Shown: piece after piece, positions 1-7,668 of the stretch
Layout: every line of letters starts with the position of its first letter
Position numbering within the stretch: position 1 is the first letter of the stretch
NCBI GenBank assembly: GCA_947496865.1
Contig: CANMEE010000001.1
Coordinates: 1,293,501-1,357,500, forward strand
Reading direction: 5' to 3'
From: an uncultured Sphingomonadaceae bacterium
Lineage (GTDB): Bacteria > Pseudomonadota > Alphaproteobacteria > Sphingomonadales > Sphingomonadaceae
Length of the DNA stretch: 64,000 nucleotides
The notes under the pieces: model-generated
What the model was told of the DNA's origin: nothing
What the model saw: only the letters and a program-made list of their open reading frames with translations
Databases searched by the model: none
Position numbers and translations under genes: made by a program

Positions 1-149
1 TCGCATAGCCGTTCGCGATGCTGAGGCTTTCTCGTTAGCACCAGCAATGCCAGCATCGCACGCGCTTTGCGCGAAGCAGGCAATTTTAGCGGGTTACTTT
101 TGCGGCGGACAGACAAACCGCCGAGTACGTCAATTTCCAGGTCGATCAT
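1..149 (-). CDS. Partial BTAD/SARP-type winged-helix transcriptional regulator (N-terminus only)
   Basis: A reading frame starts at the ATG at 149 (minus strand) and runs off the left edge after 49 complete codons. A GGAG ribosome-binding site lies five bases upstream of the ATG. The visible peptide contains IDVLGGLSVRR, then LPASRKARAMLALLVL, and ends in RKPQHRERLC. That is the usual opening of an OmpR/SARP-type DNA-binding domain: a short beta strand with a GG turn, the SRKARALLA helix, then RERLC before LLW. Such proteins normally carry a BTAD or TPR domain after the winged helix, but that part is outside the window, so target and effector cannot be read. The assignment rests on about 50 residues. 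It is read from the sequence and is convincing for the domain type only. Confidence 0.6.
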   Translation of the reverse strand, partial: MIDLEIDVLGGLSVRRKSNPLKLPASRKARAMLALLVLTRKPQHRERLC

Positions 150-377
150 AACTACTCCGTTACTCGCCCCCGAGAGACTCTTTGGTCCGTATTTTTGCAG
201 CTGCTGTGATCATCACCACAGATGGTGGATGAGCCATTTTACAATTTAACGCTGCCCAAAGAAAAAACAACGGAAATGACATGCCCATGAACATGCTGCG
301 TGACACGCAGGACTACCATTGGGAGCGCTCTTATTGAAAGTTTGTTCAACTTCCAAAACCAATAGAAGGAAAGAATA

Positions 378-752
378 ATGTCACTTTCTCCATATATGTT
401 TCGCCGACGACGAAGGCGAGGATCAACTCTAAGCTGTGCCGTTCTTGCGACGGCAATGCTATCGATGACCATTATTGCTTTCATGCCATCTTCGGCATCT
501 GCAAAAGTCTCTGAACCTGTTACCCAATTGGTGCGCTATGGTGATTTGAACCTAACCAGCGATATGGATGTGGCGCGGTTGCATCGACGGATCAGCCGCG
601 CAGCAAAGAGCCTATGTTCCCAGCCGGGCATTGCTGCCGATATTTTAAAACTTCAAATCAACGATTGTGTTAATGAGACGAAGGCAAGAGCCTTGCGTAA
701 TCTCGAGCAAAAAATTGCGATGGCGACTGCAACTGCGCGGTCGCAAAACTGA
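378..752 (+). CDS. UrcA family protein (exported, unknown function)
   Basis: The 124-residue protein has an Arg-rich N-terminus (FRRRRRRGS), a hydrophobic export segment at about residues 16-38 and a likely signal-peptidase site after the Ser/Ala stretch PSSASA. The mature part carries the UrcA-type pattern: VRYGDLNLTSDMDVARLH, then a helix with RISRAAKSLC and a second Cys (NDCVNET). The two Cys probably form a disulfide in the periplasm. UrcA-family proteins are small exported proteins common in Caulobacterales and Sphingomonadales; their function is unknown. The ATG is preceded by AGGAAAG at a good distance. A strong hairpin terminator follows the gene at 823-853, so it appears to be a single-gene unit. 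Confidence 0.8.
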   Translation: MSLSPYMFRRRRRRGSTLSCAVLATAMLSMTIIAFMPSSASAKVSEPVTQLVRYGDLNLTSDMDVARLHRRISRAAKSLCSQPGIAADILKLQINDCVNETKARALRNLEQKIAMATATARSQN

Positions 753-822
753 AGATATATTTATCACACGACCCTGACGACCTCATGCAGGAACAAACAG
801 CCTTGCTGTTTCTCCCGCCAAC

Positions 823-853
823 TGGGGCTGCATGAAAGTGCAGCCCCATTTTT
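823..853 (+). terminator. Rho-independent terminator after the UrcA gene
   Basis: A perfect 10-bp stem (TGGGGCTGCA at 823-832 pairing with TGCAGCCCCA at 839-848) closes a six-base loop and is followed by a run of five T. It lies about 70 bases after the UrcA stop codon and before the LuxR-type gene, insulating the two. Confidence 0.85.
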
Positions 854-904
854 CAAACCCCGTTCTGACGCGGGTCGCCGTTCGGTCCATTGAAAAGGTA
901 ATTT

Positions 905-1198
905 ATGATGTTGCAGCCGCTCGCATTGATTAACGATCCGGTACTTACACCCAGAGAAATCGAGATATTAGAATATGTTACACTAGGGCTGTCAGCAAAG
1001 GAAGTAGCGCGGCACGTTGCCATATCTCCGCGCACCGTTGAACGACATGTCGAAAATGTCCGATTGAAGCTGCGGGCGAAAAACCGCGCACATATGGTTG
1101 CTTGCGCTGTAAGGGCCGGTTTATTGACCGTCAGTGGCGGGCAGCCGCGCGGCATATTCAAGCGTGGTTCTAGCCGAAGGAACATGGAAAGCGTGTAA
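905..1198 (+). CDS. Small LuxR-type HTH transcriptional regulator
   Basis: The 97-residue protein is almost entirely a LuxR/GerE C-terminal helix-turn-helix: LTPREIEILEYVTLG (helix 1), SAKEVARHVAISPRTVERHV (scaffold and recognition helices), then NVRLKLRAKNRAHMVACAVRAGLL. There is no room for an N-terminal receiver or autoinducer domain, so this is a stand-alone DNA-binding domain, presumably dimeric. Its signal is unknown. The ATG at 905 follows AAGGTAAT. The stop lies close to the end of the convergent S24 repressor gene. Truncation of a longer regulator is possible, but the clean start and ribosome-binding site argue for an intact small gene. Confidence 0.85.
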   Translation: MMLQPLALINDPVLTPREIEILEYVTLGLSAKEVARHVAISPRTVERHVENVRLKLRAKNRAHMVACAVRAGLLTVSGGQPRGIFKRGSSRRNMESV

Positions 1199-1233
1199 GC
1201 GGGTAGCGCTTATTGCTGCGGTTTCATGACGAT

Positions 1234-1893
1234 TTAAAGCCGTCGACCGGTCCATATTACCCGGCCGATGATATTCACCTCTCGTGGTTCTACATCATCC
1301 CAATTGGGATAGCGCTCATTATCGCTGCGGATGGATAGTTTTCCCGACGGGCGCAGCGCGAGACGTTTCACCAACAGGACATCGTCCATGCGCAGGACAT
1401 AAATACCGTCCCGCAGGGGCCGTTCGGCCGCGCTGTGATCGACCATGATATCATCGCCGTCGCATAAAGTGGGATCCATCGAGTCGCCATCGACCGAGAT
1501 CAGCGATAATTGGGCTGGATCCGTGCCGAGTTGCTTCAGCCATTTGGCGCCAAAGGCCATAGTGTCTTGTGCCGCCTCATCATCCGCGAGCGATCCCGGT
1601 CCGGCGGATGCACCCAGCGCCAGCTGTTTGATTCGCACCATGTGCCCCATAGTCTGCACCGCGCTGTTTTGCGCGGTTGTCGGCATCGCTGCGCCCAATA
1701 GTCGCTCATCAACCGCATAAAATTCCGCCAGCTTTCTGCGATCCTCTTCATCCAGTTTCTTGGGTGTGCCGCGTTTTATAAATTGCTGGATATAGGCCGG
1801 ATTTTTGCCGAGCATCCGCGACAGAGATGAAAAATCATCGCCGTTTTTCCGGATCAATTGCTCCAAATTCGCGCGTGGATCATGGTTGGACAT
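1234..1893 (-). CDS. XRE/S24-family repressor (LexA/CI-like autoproteolytic regulator)
   Basis: The 219-residue protein has an N-terminal helix-turn-helix at about residues 8-60 (FSSLSRMLGKNPAYIQQFIK) and a C-terminal S24 peptidase fold. The nucleophile Ser is in VDGDSMDPTLCDGD and the general-base Lys in DVLLVKRLAL, followed by SIRSDN. This arrangement is that of CI-like or LexA-like repressors that can cleave themselves in a linker, often on DNA damage. An AAGGGAAAA ribosome-binding stretch precedes the ATG at 1893; the longer in-frame TTG at 1947 would lie inside the operator array and is less likely. A divergent small gene starts at 2066, and the intervening DNA carries TAGG-N6-CCTA sites, so autoregulation is likely. 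No prophage genes are nearby. Confidence 0.85.
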   Translation of the reverse strand: MSNHDPRANLEQLIRKNGDDFSSLSRMLGKNPAYIQQFIKRGTPKKLDEEDRRKLAEFYAVDERLLGAAMPTTAQNSAVQTMGHMVRIKQLALGASAGPGSLADDEAAQDTMAFGAKWLKQLGTDPAQLSLISVDGDSMDPTLCDGDDIMVDHSAAERPLRDGIYVLRMDDVLLVKRLALRPSGKLSIRSDNERYPNWDDVEPREVNIIGRVIWTGRRL

Positions 1894-1946
1894 GGTTTTC
1901 CCTTTGAGCCTCTCCCTGATCATATTCTTAATGGCCGAAAATGGCA

Positions 1947-2001
1947 ATAGGAAATATCCTAGACATGTAGGAAATTACATTTCAAATAGGATTTACCCTA
2001 T
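1947..2001. promoter_or_regulatory. Probable operator array between the divergent S24 repressor and small gene
   Basis: Two inverted-repeat sites of the form aTAGG-N6-CCTA are visible: 1947-1962 and 1986-2001. A third TAGG half-site at 1968-1971 sits midway, placing site centres about 20 bases apart, which is two helical turns. Spacing and position between divergent genes resemble CI-type repressor operators. Assignment to the adjacent repressor is inference. Confidence 0.5.
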
Positions 2002-2065
2002 CGCACACGAGTCGGTGACAGCTCACCGGGTCTGCAGATAGCCCATTTTGCACGGAGAAGAGCCA

Positions 2066-2254
2066 ATGTATCTATTACGGGAAATTGAGAAATTCATGCG
2101 GGAGACTGATATGCCATGGACCAAATTTGGTCGCCTGTCCGTTTGCGATCCGCGCTTTGTGGAGGATTTACGCAATGGCCGGCAGCCGGGTCAAAAAATT
2201 TCTCAAAAAGCGCTCCATTTTATGGCCCAATGGAGAAACGATCATGCCGGATAG
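2066..2254 (+). CDS. Small conserved sphingomonad hypothetical protein
   Basis: A 62-residue protein with no export signal. It reads MYLLREIEKFMRE, then MPWTKFGRLSVCDPRFVEDLR, followed by a basic and Gln/Lys-rich tail. From memory, sphingomonad genomes often carry such a protein (MPWTKFGR..DPRFV.DLRNGR); the helical layout suggests a minimal Cro-like or XRE-like DNA-binding fold, but that is inference. The ATG at 2066 has GGAGAAGAG seven bases upstream and is preferred to an upstream TTG. The gene is divergent from the S24 repressor across the operator array, and its end overlaps the start of the next gene by 11 bases, so the two are likely co-translated. Confidence 0.7.
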   Translation: MYLLREIEKFMRETDMPWTKFGRLSVCDPRFVEDLRNGRQPGQKISQKALHFMAQWRNDHAG

Positions 2255-2603
2255 GGGGCACCGTAAAAGAAAAGGATCGAAACACCATCGGCGTGACGTG
2301 GGCGCGATGCTGATCGAACAAATAGCTGGAATAATGGGTTCAGGCCATACGGTGACGCTCGAGCGTGAACGCCTTTGGGCTAGTATTACCTTGTCTGGCA
2401 CACGCCACAGCATTGCGATTAGCCGGTCCATACAGAACGAGCCCAGCCGGTTACTGCCCTTTGCCGAAAAGGTTGCTACACACACGTTTGATCTTCCTGG
2501 TCATTTTGTCGCCGACGTGATCGTCACGGATTTAGGCCCGCATGAAGATAGCATGGCGCTTGAAATCCTGACGATCGTTGATCCGGTGGTGAATGGCCGC
2601 TAG
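2244..2603 (+). CDS. Conserved hypothetical protein (sphingomonad, unknown function)
   Basis: The chosen ATG at 2244 gives 119 residues and overlaps the preceding small gene by 11 bases. A basic N-terminus (DRGHRKRKGSKHHRR) precedes a compact alpha/beta-looking body containing RERLWASITLSGTRHSIAI and then FDLPGHFVADVIVTDL. No catalytic motif or membrane segment is apparent. The LPGHFVAD segment resembles a conserved sphingomonad family of unknown role (recalled, not searched). Its stop overlaps the stop of the convergent gene that follows. An internal ATG (MLIEQ) is an alternative start that would remove the basic tail. Confidence 0.6.
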   Translation: MPDRGHRKRKGSKHHRRDVGAMLIEQIAGIMGSGHTVTLERERLWASITLSGTRHSIAISRSIQNEPSRLLPFAEKVATHTFDLPGHFVADVIVTDLGPHEDSMALEILTIVDPVVNGR

Positions 2604-3676
2604 CGTTGAGCGGTCATTTTTTCCAAGGTACCCAAAGCCGCTTTCAGCGCCGCATCCATGTCAGCCTGACGAACAGCGGCGATATCTTCCGGCGATTTTT
2701 CAACCTCTTTGAGCGCTGGCGGTGCCATCACAGGTGCTTCGCTTACCGGAGCCGCGACAGGCTCTACTGTCGGTTCTGATACGGTTGGCGTGGCCGCTGG
2801 AGCGGATGCAAGCGGCGTCTGGGCTGCAACAACACTGCCGGCCTCTAGCTGTTTCAAACGACGCAAACCGGATTCAAGGCGATCCGCAAGCTGGGCGATA
2901 TTCAGATCGGACAGATCCTCGACGGCCATTTCGGCGACGGGGGCTGGCGCGGATATTGGTTGCTCCGCCTCCGGGGTTGCGGTCACTGGCGGTATGACGT
3001 CAGAATCTGTTTGTATATCTTCTGCAACCGTTTGAACTTCTGCTGGAATCTCCGCTGCAGTCACCGGGATTTCTTCTGCTGACACCGGTTCGGCTGATGT
3101 GGGTTCTTCAAAAGGTTGGATGGCCTCAGCCAAAGGCGGCGATATGGCAGGGGCGGGTTCTTCAAAAATAGGCGGACGTTCGGGCGTTTGGGGCTCGCTA
3201 TCGACTTTGCGCAATTGTGGCAAGTCGGCAAGGTCCATCACGCGGGCCTTGTCCTTTTTGGGCTTCTTCAGAAATTTGGTGAGCGATTTGGTATCAAGTT
3301 TGGGCAGGCTGAACCGGCTCTTCTTGGCTTTCGCTTCCTCTTCCAGGTCCAGTTCAATCGGACTGGCGGCATTAATTTGTTCTCGAAGTGCAACGCCCAT
3401 GTCAGAGCTCCCTTTGCGATTTAGAAAATAATATATGGCTGATGCGGAAACCAGGCCGGCCATGATGGCAATTAGTCCGCGCGCGGTATTTCCGAGCGGC
3501 GGTGCTGCGGCAGGTACCATTTCGGAAAGTCCCGTGGCACCAATGGCCGTTTCCAGATAGACGTGCGGTAAGGTGACAATAACCAGCGCCGCACCAACGC
3601 CAGCAGCGGTCGCCATTATTGGGTCTTTAAACCGCATCATATTTTGCTGCGTCTGTTCCACGCCGATCTCCGTCAT
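2600..3676 (-). CDS. Membrane-anchored protein with long Pro/Ala/Glu-rich tail, unknown function
   Basis: The 358-residue protein has two hydrophobic segments near the N-terminus (about residues 20-45 and 65-85, the latter ending IYYFLNRKG), a basic Lys-rich stretch (KKPKKDKARVMDL), then some 200 residues of low-complexity Pro, Ala, Glu and Val sequence. A C-terminal coiled-coil-like part follows (LSDLNIAQLADRLESGLRRL and a final AALKAALGTLEKM). It looks like an inner-membrane protein with an extended, flexible domain. It starts one base after the stop of the exosortase-associated glycosyltransferase and is probably in its operon. No function is recognised. Confidence 0.7.
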   Translation of the reverse strand: MTEIGVEQTQQNMMRFKDPIMATAAGVGAALVIVTLPHVYLETAIGATGLSEMVPAAAPPLGNTARGLIAIMAGLVSASAIYYFLNRKGSSDMGVALREQINAASPIELDLEEEAKAKKSRFSLPKLDTKSLTKFLKKPKKDKARVMDLADLPQLRKVDSEPQTPERPPIFEEPAPAISPPLAEAIQPFEEPTSAEPVSAEEIPVTAAEIPAEVQTVAEDIQTDSDVIPPVTATPEAEQPISAPAPVAEMAVEDLSDLNIAQLADRLESGLRRLKQLEAGSVVAAQTPLASAPAATPTVSEPTVEPVAAPVSEAPVMAPPALKEVEKSPEDIAAVRQADMDAALKAALGTLEKMTAQR

Positions 3677-3677
3677 C

Positions 3678-4910
3678 TCAGGCCGCACGCTCGTAAGACT
3701 TATGTGCGATCAATCTTTGGTAAACAGGGTTGTAACGCAAAATGTTTGACGACCAGTTACGATCGGCCTCAACAAATTTCTTCGCATTTTCAATGGTTTG
3801 AGGCCATTGCTCTCGTTTTCCGAGCAATTCGGCCAGATTTTTGGCCATTTTTTCCGGTGATCCGGCGGGGAATAATGTTCCCGTGACGTCATTTTCGATC
3901 AGTTCGCGATGACCACCAATATCCGATGCCGCCACAATCCTGCCTTGGGCCATGGCTTCTAATGGTTTGAGCGGCGTCACCAGTTCGGTTAGCCGCATCG
4001 ATTTACGCGGATAGACCATCACATCCATCAGGCCGTAATAGCGCTCTACCTCTTCATGCGGCACGCGGCCGGTGAAGCTAATGGCGGATGCGGCTGTTGA
4101 CGTCCGCACCTGTTCTTGAAGCGCCTCTTCCATCGGGCCACCGCCCACAAGTAGCAGATGGGCCTCCGGACAAGAATTTTGCAACATGGGCATGGCAGCG
4201 ATCAGATCGTCGAGCCCTTCATAATCATAAAAGCTGCCGATGAAGCCAAGTACCGATTTGCCGGCAAGGCCCAATTTTGTCCGAAGCTCTTCGTCGGCTA
4301 CGGGCGGTTTGCCAAACAGGCTCATGTCCACGCCATTGGGCGAAACTGTGATTTTCTCTTTCGACACACCGCGGGCCACCAGATCGGATTTCAGTCCTTC
4401 ACAAATGACCGCAATCGAATCCGCGCTGTTCACCACATGATTTTCAAGTTGGCGCGTTAACCAATAACGGGGACTACCCTCTCGACCGGTGCCGTTTCCA
4501 ACCGCTGCATCTTCCCAGAAGGCGCGGATTTCATAGAGCAGCGGCAGGTCTAGTTTCTGGGCTACGCGCAGGGCAGCCAGTCCATTTAAGACCGGTGAGT
4601 GCGCATGTAAAATATCAGGTTCCCATTCACGGACAACCTCGGCAATGCGGTCCGCAAATACTGATATCTCACGCCATTCGCGAACCGGCGATGGCCCTTG
4701 AACATCTGTCAGCGTGCGAAAGAAATCCAGCCCATCGGCATGTTCCAGTGGCGCTTTTGCCTCATAGCCATGCTGATTCTGACGGACGCCGGTAACCCCC
4801 GCGACAGCCATACCGCTAGCAGCTTGGGCCTTCATGATGGCTCGGGTGCGAAAACAATAGCCGCTGTGCAACGGCAGGCTGTGATCCAATATGTGCAAAA
4901 TCCGCGTCAT
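3678..4910 (-). CDS. Exosortase-A-associated family GT4 glycosyltransferase (Daro_2409-like)
   Basis: A 410-residue GT-B fold glycosyltransferase. The N-terminus, MTRILHILDHSLPLHSGYCF, followed by RTRAIMKAQAASG, matches the opening of the PEP-CTERM/exosortase-A-associated Daro_2409 family. The C-terminal donor domain shows VSPNGVD, VLGFIGSFYDYEGLDDLI, LLLVGGGP, and the EX7E-like region PLKPLEAMAQGRIVAASDIGG. It should transfer a sugar from a nucleotide donor during exopolysaccharide or glycoprotein assembly at the cytoplasmic face. The O-ligase-like gene of the same association is divergent at 5180. No exosortase, prsK or epsH-type gene is in the window, so the core locus must be elsewhere or lost. 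Confidence 0.85.
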   Translation of the reverse strand: MTRILHILDHSLPLHSGYCFRTRAIMKAQAASGMAVAGVTGVRQNQHGYEAKAPLEHADGLDFFRTLTDVQGPSPVREWREISVFADRIAEVVREWEPDILHAHSPVLNGLAALRVAQKLDLPLLYEIRAFWEDAAVGNGTGREGSPRYWLTRQLENHVVNSADSIAVICEGLKSDLVARGVSKEKITVSPNGVDMSLFGKPPVADEELRTKLGLAGKSVLGFIGSFYDYEGLDDLIAAMPMLQNSCPEAHLLLVGGGPMEEALQEQVRTSTAASAISFTGRVPHEEVERYYGLMDVMVYPRKSMRLTELVTPLKPLEAMAQGRIVAASDIGGHRELIENDVTGTLFPAGSPEKMAKNLAELLGKREQWPQTIENAKKFVEADRNWSSNILRYNPVYQRLIAHKSYERAA

Positions 4911-5019
4911 GGCGCAAGTCCTTGCATGAAAAGGATTAACGTCCCGTCAACCCAAAGCATGTATCCCGCGACCGTAGAGACATGAATCTAATATATGAGC
5001 TGAGGCCGCCTAATCCGAT

Positions 5020-5187
5020 ATGATCGATAATTTCTCCATCGCTCTGACCCACGGTTTGCTGCTGATTGCGGTATGGCGGTTGATTCATCGGCCCGACCTC
5101 GATTTGGAAGATCCGCCGGAGCCAGACGCTGAACCGGAGGGTTTCCATGCCCCAAGCGGCCAGCAGCGGGGGCAACGCGATGCGTGA
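5020..5187 (+). CDS. Small membrane protein overlapping the O-ligase start
   Basis: A 55-codon frame starts at the ATG at 5020 and ends at TGA 5185-5187, overlapping the O-ligase ATG (5180) by eight bases. The product has one hydrophobic segment (ALTHGLLLIAVWRLIH, residues 8-23) followed by an acidic, Pro-rich tail (DLDLEDPPEPDAEPEG). The composition is protein-like and the overlap with the next gene is typical of translational coupling. No good ribosome-binding site is visible, although a 13-codon mini-frame from 4982 ends exactly over its ATG and could feed ribosomes in. Function unknown; it could be a leader peptide. Confidence 0.45.
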   Translation: MIDNFSIALTHGLLLIAVWRLIHRPDLDLEDPPEPDAEPEGFHAPSGQQRGQRDA

Positions 5188-6574
5188 TCTCGTTTTTGTC
5201 GCCTATCTGCTGGCGTTGCTGTTTTTGGCGTTTAAACGGCCGTTTATATTCACATTGGTCTATGCCTATATCGACATCGTCGCGCCCCAACGGCTGAGCT
5301 ACTTCCTGCTCAACTCCATACCCTTGTCGTTGATCGTCTTTGGTATGGCTTTCCTTGGCTATATGGTGGCCGATGACAAAAAAGACAGCCGCTTTTCGGT
5401 GCGTCAGGGGGCCATGGTCCTGCTGCTACTCTATTGCGGATACACCTCGTTCCAAGGGGCATTGCCGGAAGATGCAATGGAAAAATGGGACTGGGTCTGG
5501 AAAGCTTTGGTTTTTGCTATTTTCCTGCCGCTCACCCTGCGGACCAAGCTCAGGATCGAGGCGCTAACCCTGTTCATGGTCCTGTGTGCCGCGACGCTCA
5601 TCATCACTGGCGGAATTAAGACACTGGGTTCAGGCGGGGGCTATGGCGCGCTGGTGCTTTTGATAGATGATAATGCCGGACTGTATGAAGGCTCGATTAT
5701 CTCGATGGTGGCGATTGCGATTATTCCTCTGATGCTATGGCTTTCCAAGCATGGGACAATTTTTCCACCCGATTGGCGGGTGAAATATTTTACGATGGCC
5801 TTGGTGTTCGCTGCGTTGCTGATCCCCGTGGGGACACAAGCGCGCACAGGTTTGGTCTGTATCGCCGTATTGGCTGTTCTGCAGCTGCGCTTTGTTAAAT
5901 ACCGCTTCCTCTATGCGGGGCTGGCGGTGACCGTGGGCCTGATGGCGATCCCGTTTCTGCCACAGAGTTTTTCCGAACGGATGGGGACGATCCAGAATTA
6001 CAAAGCTGACGAGTCAGCCTCCACTCGTATCGCTGTGTGGCAGTGGACCATCGCCTATGCCAATGCCAATCCAATGGGCGGCGGTTTTAACGTCTATCGG
6101 CTCAACAAGCTGCGTTACGAGCTGGCACCGGACAAGCAGGCAGGCGGACCAGAGCAAGAATATGATTATGAATTGGAAGATGAAGGCCCGATCGAAGTGA
6201 TTGACGAAGCGCGCGCCTTTCACAGCAGCTATTTTGAGATGTTGGGCGAGCAAGGCTATCCCGGTCTTGCCCTTTGGTTGTTCATTCACTTGGGCGGCAT
6301 CTGGCGCATGGAGGTGCTCCGCCGACGCTATCATAAGACCAAGAAACAAGGTGAGTTGTGGGTCGCGCCGCTCGCCATTGGGCTGCAAAATGCACATATA
6401 ATCTATATGGTCGGATCGCTGTTTGTTGGCGTCGCGTTTCAGCCTTTTGTCTATATGCTGGTCGCTCTGCAAATTGGTCTCGACACCTATTTGAGCCGCC
6501 GTGCCCAGGAAGCGAAATGGAGCCCGATTGCCAAACATCTGCCTGTCGGTAAATGGTCCGGTGCCACTTCCTGA
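5180..6574 (+). CDS. Putative O-glycosylation ligase, exosortase-A-associated (Wzy/O-antigen ligase family)
   Basis: The 464-residue protein is polytopic, with about ten hydrophobic segments. It opens MRDLVFVAYLLALLFLAFKR, then PFIFTLVYAYIDIVAPQRLS, which is characteristic of the exosortase-A-associated ligase family PEP_O_lig_1. The large periplasmic loop contains RIAVWQWTIAYANANPMGGG and a charged stretch with HSSYFEMLGEQGYPGLALW, the O-antigen-ligase-type loop bearing Arg and His. It is expected to transfer a lipid-linked glycan to a protein or polysaccharide acceptor in the periplasm. The ATG at 5180 overlaps the small upstream gene. It is divergent from the associated glycosyltransferase. 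Confidence 0.85.
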   Translation: MRDLVFVAYLLALLFLAFKRPFIFTLVYAYIDIVAPQRLSYFLLNSIPLSLIVFGMAFLGYMVADDKKDSRFSVRQGAMVLLLLYCGYTSFQGALPEDAMEKWDWVWKALVFAIFLPLTLRTKLRIEALTLFMVLCAATLIITGGIKTLGSGGGYGALVLLIDDNAGLYEGSIISMVAIAIIPLMLWLSKHGTIFPPDWRVKYFTMALVFAALLIPVGTQARTGLVCIAVLAVLQLRFVKYRFLYAGLAVTVGLMAIPFLPQSFSERMGTIQNYKADESASTRIAVWQWTIAYANANPMGGGFNVYRLNKLRYELAPDKQAGGPEQEYDYELEDEGPIEVIDEARAFHSSYFEMLGEQGYPGLALWLFIHLGGIWRMEVLRRRYHKTKKQGELWVAPLAIGLQNAHIIYMVGSLFVGVAFQPFVYMLVALQIGLDTYLSRRAQEAKWSPIAKHLPVGKWSGATS

Positions 6575-6644
6575 TATCGAGGCCTTGTCATCAGTTTTGA
6601 TACAAAGCAGATGACAGACGCCGTTCTTGCGCTACCATCTGCTG

Positions 6645-7640
6645 ATGACGTCACCAATCGATCCATTATCTGTATCGGCGAGCGCGGAACGCTGGCCCGT
6701 CAACGGGTCTTTCATCATCAGCCGTGGCGCGAAAACCCATGTTGATGTCATTTTCTGCACCATTAACGATGGCCGGCATAGCGGGATTGGTGAGGCAACA
6801 CCGATCTATTATGACGGCGAGACGGCCGAAAATTGCATCGCGGCAATAGAGGCATTCGCCCGCGGCCATGATAGTTTCGACCGCCAGATGCTAATCGACG
6901 AAATGCCCAGAGGTGCTGCGCGCAATGCGCTCGATTGCGCGCTGTGGAATCTGGAATGCCAACGGACCGGACAGCTGCTATGGCGGCAAGCCGCCTTGCC
7001 CGAACCCCGGGCGCTGACGTCTGCCTTTACCATCTCCCTTAGTGATCCGGCCAAAATGGAGGCCGACGCCCGCGCGACATCCTCCACCCATAGCCTGCTA
7101 AAGCTCAAACTGTCGGGCAGCGATGATCATGCGCGGGTTGCCGCCGTCCATCGCGGTGCTCCGGATGCGCGGTTGATCGTGGACGCGAATGAAAGCTGGA
7201 ATGGTCTCGACATTGAGGAGGAAGCCCGCACGTTTGTCCAATGGGGTGTCGAGTTGATTGAACAACCGGTGAGTGCGGGCCGCGATGAGCTGCTGGCCGA
7301 TGTGCGATCTCCGATTGCGCTGTGCGCCGACGAAAGCTGTCATACCAGCGCTGATATCCCGCGCCTCGCACCTTTTTATCAGGCGGTGAATATCAAGCTC
7401 GACAAGGCAGGCGGGCTGACCGAATCAATCCGTCTTGCGGATGTAGCAGAGCAAGCGGGGCTCAAATTGATGGTCGGCTGTATGCTCTCGACCTCGCTGG
7501 CAATCCGCCCGGCCTTTGCCCTGGCCCAGCGTGCGCAATGGGTCGACCTTGACGGGCCGCTGCTATTGGCGAAGGACCGCCACCCCGCGATGCATTTTGC
7601 AGGTGGAAAGGTGATGATGGGCAATGAAAACCCGCAATAA
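6645..7640 (+). CDS. Dipeptide epimerase (L-Ala-D/L-Glu epimerase-like), enolase superfamily
   Basis: The 331-residue protein has the mandelate-racemase/enolase layout: an N-terminal capping domain and a C-terminal TIM barrel. Catalytic features are the KxK pair (LLKLKLSG, near residue 150), metal ligands Asp in IVDANESW, Glu in LIEQPVS and Asp in LCADESCH, then the second catalytic Lys in VNIKLDKAGG. This set is that of dipeptide epimerases that convert L-Ala-D-Glu to L-Ala-L-Glu in murein peptide recycling. Substrate specificity cannot be fixed from sequence. The ATG at 6645 is preferred to an upstream TTG; the ribosome-binding site is weak. It is co-directional with the O-ligase 70 bases upstream. 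Confidence 0.85.
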   Translation: MTSPIDPLSVSASAERWPVNGSFIISRGAKTHVDVIFCTINDGRHSGIGEATPIYYDGETAENCIAAIEAFARGHDSFDRQMLIDEMPRGAARNALDCALWNLECQRTGQLLWRQAALPEPRALTSAFTISLSDPAKMEADARATSSTHSLLKLKLSGSDDHARVAAVHRGAPDARLIVDANESWNGLDIEEEARTFVQWGVELIEQPVSAGRDELLADVRSPIALCADESCHTSADIPRLAPFYQAVNIKLDKAGGLTESIRLADVAEQAGLKLMVGCMLSTSLAIRPAFALAQRAQWVDLDGPLLLAKDRHPAMHFAGGKVMMGNENPQ

Positions 7641-7668
7641 GGCGCCGCGATGAAGCTTGTCGGCGCTT

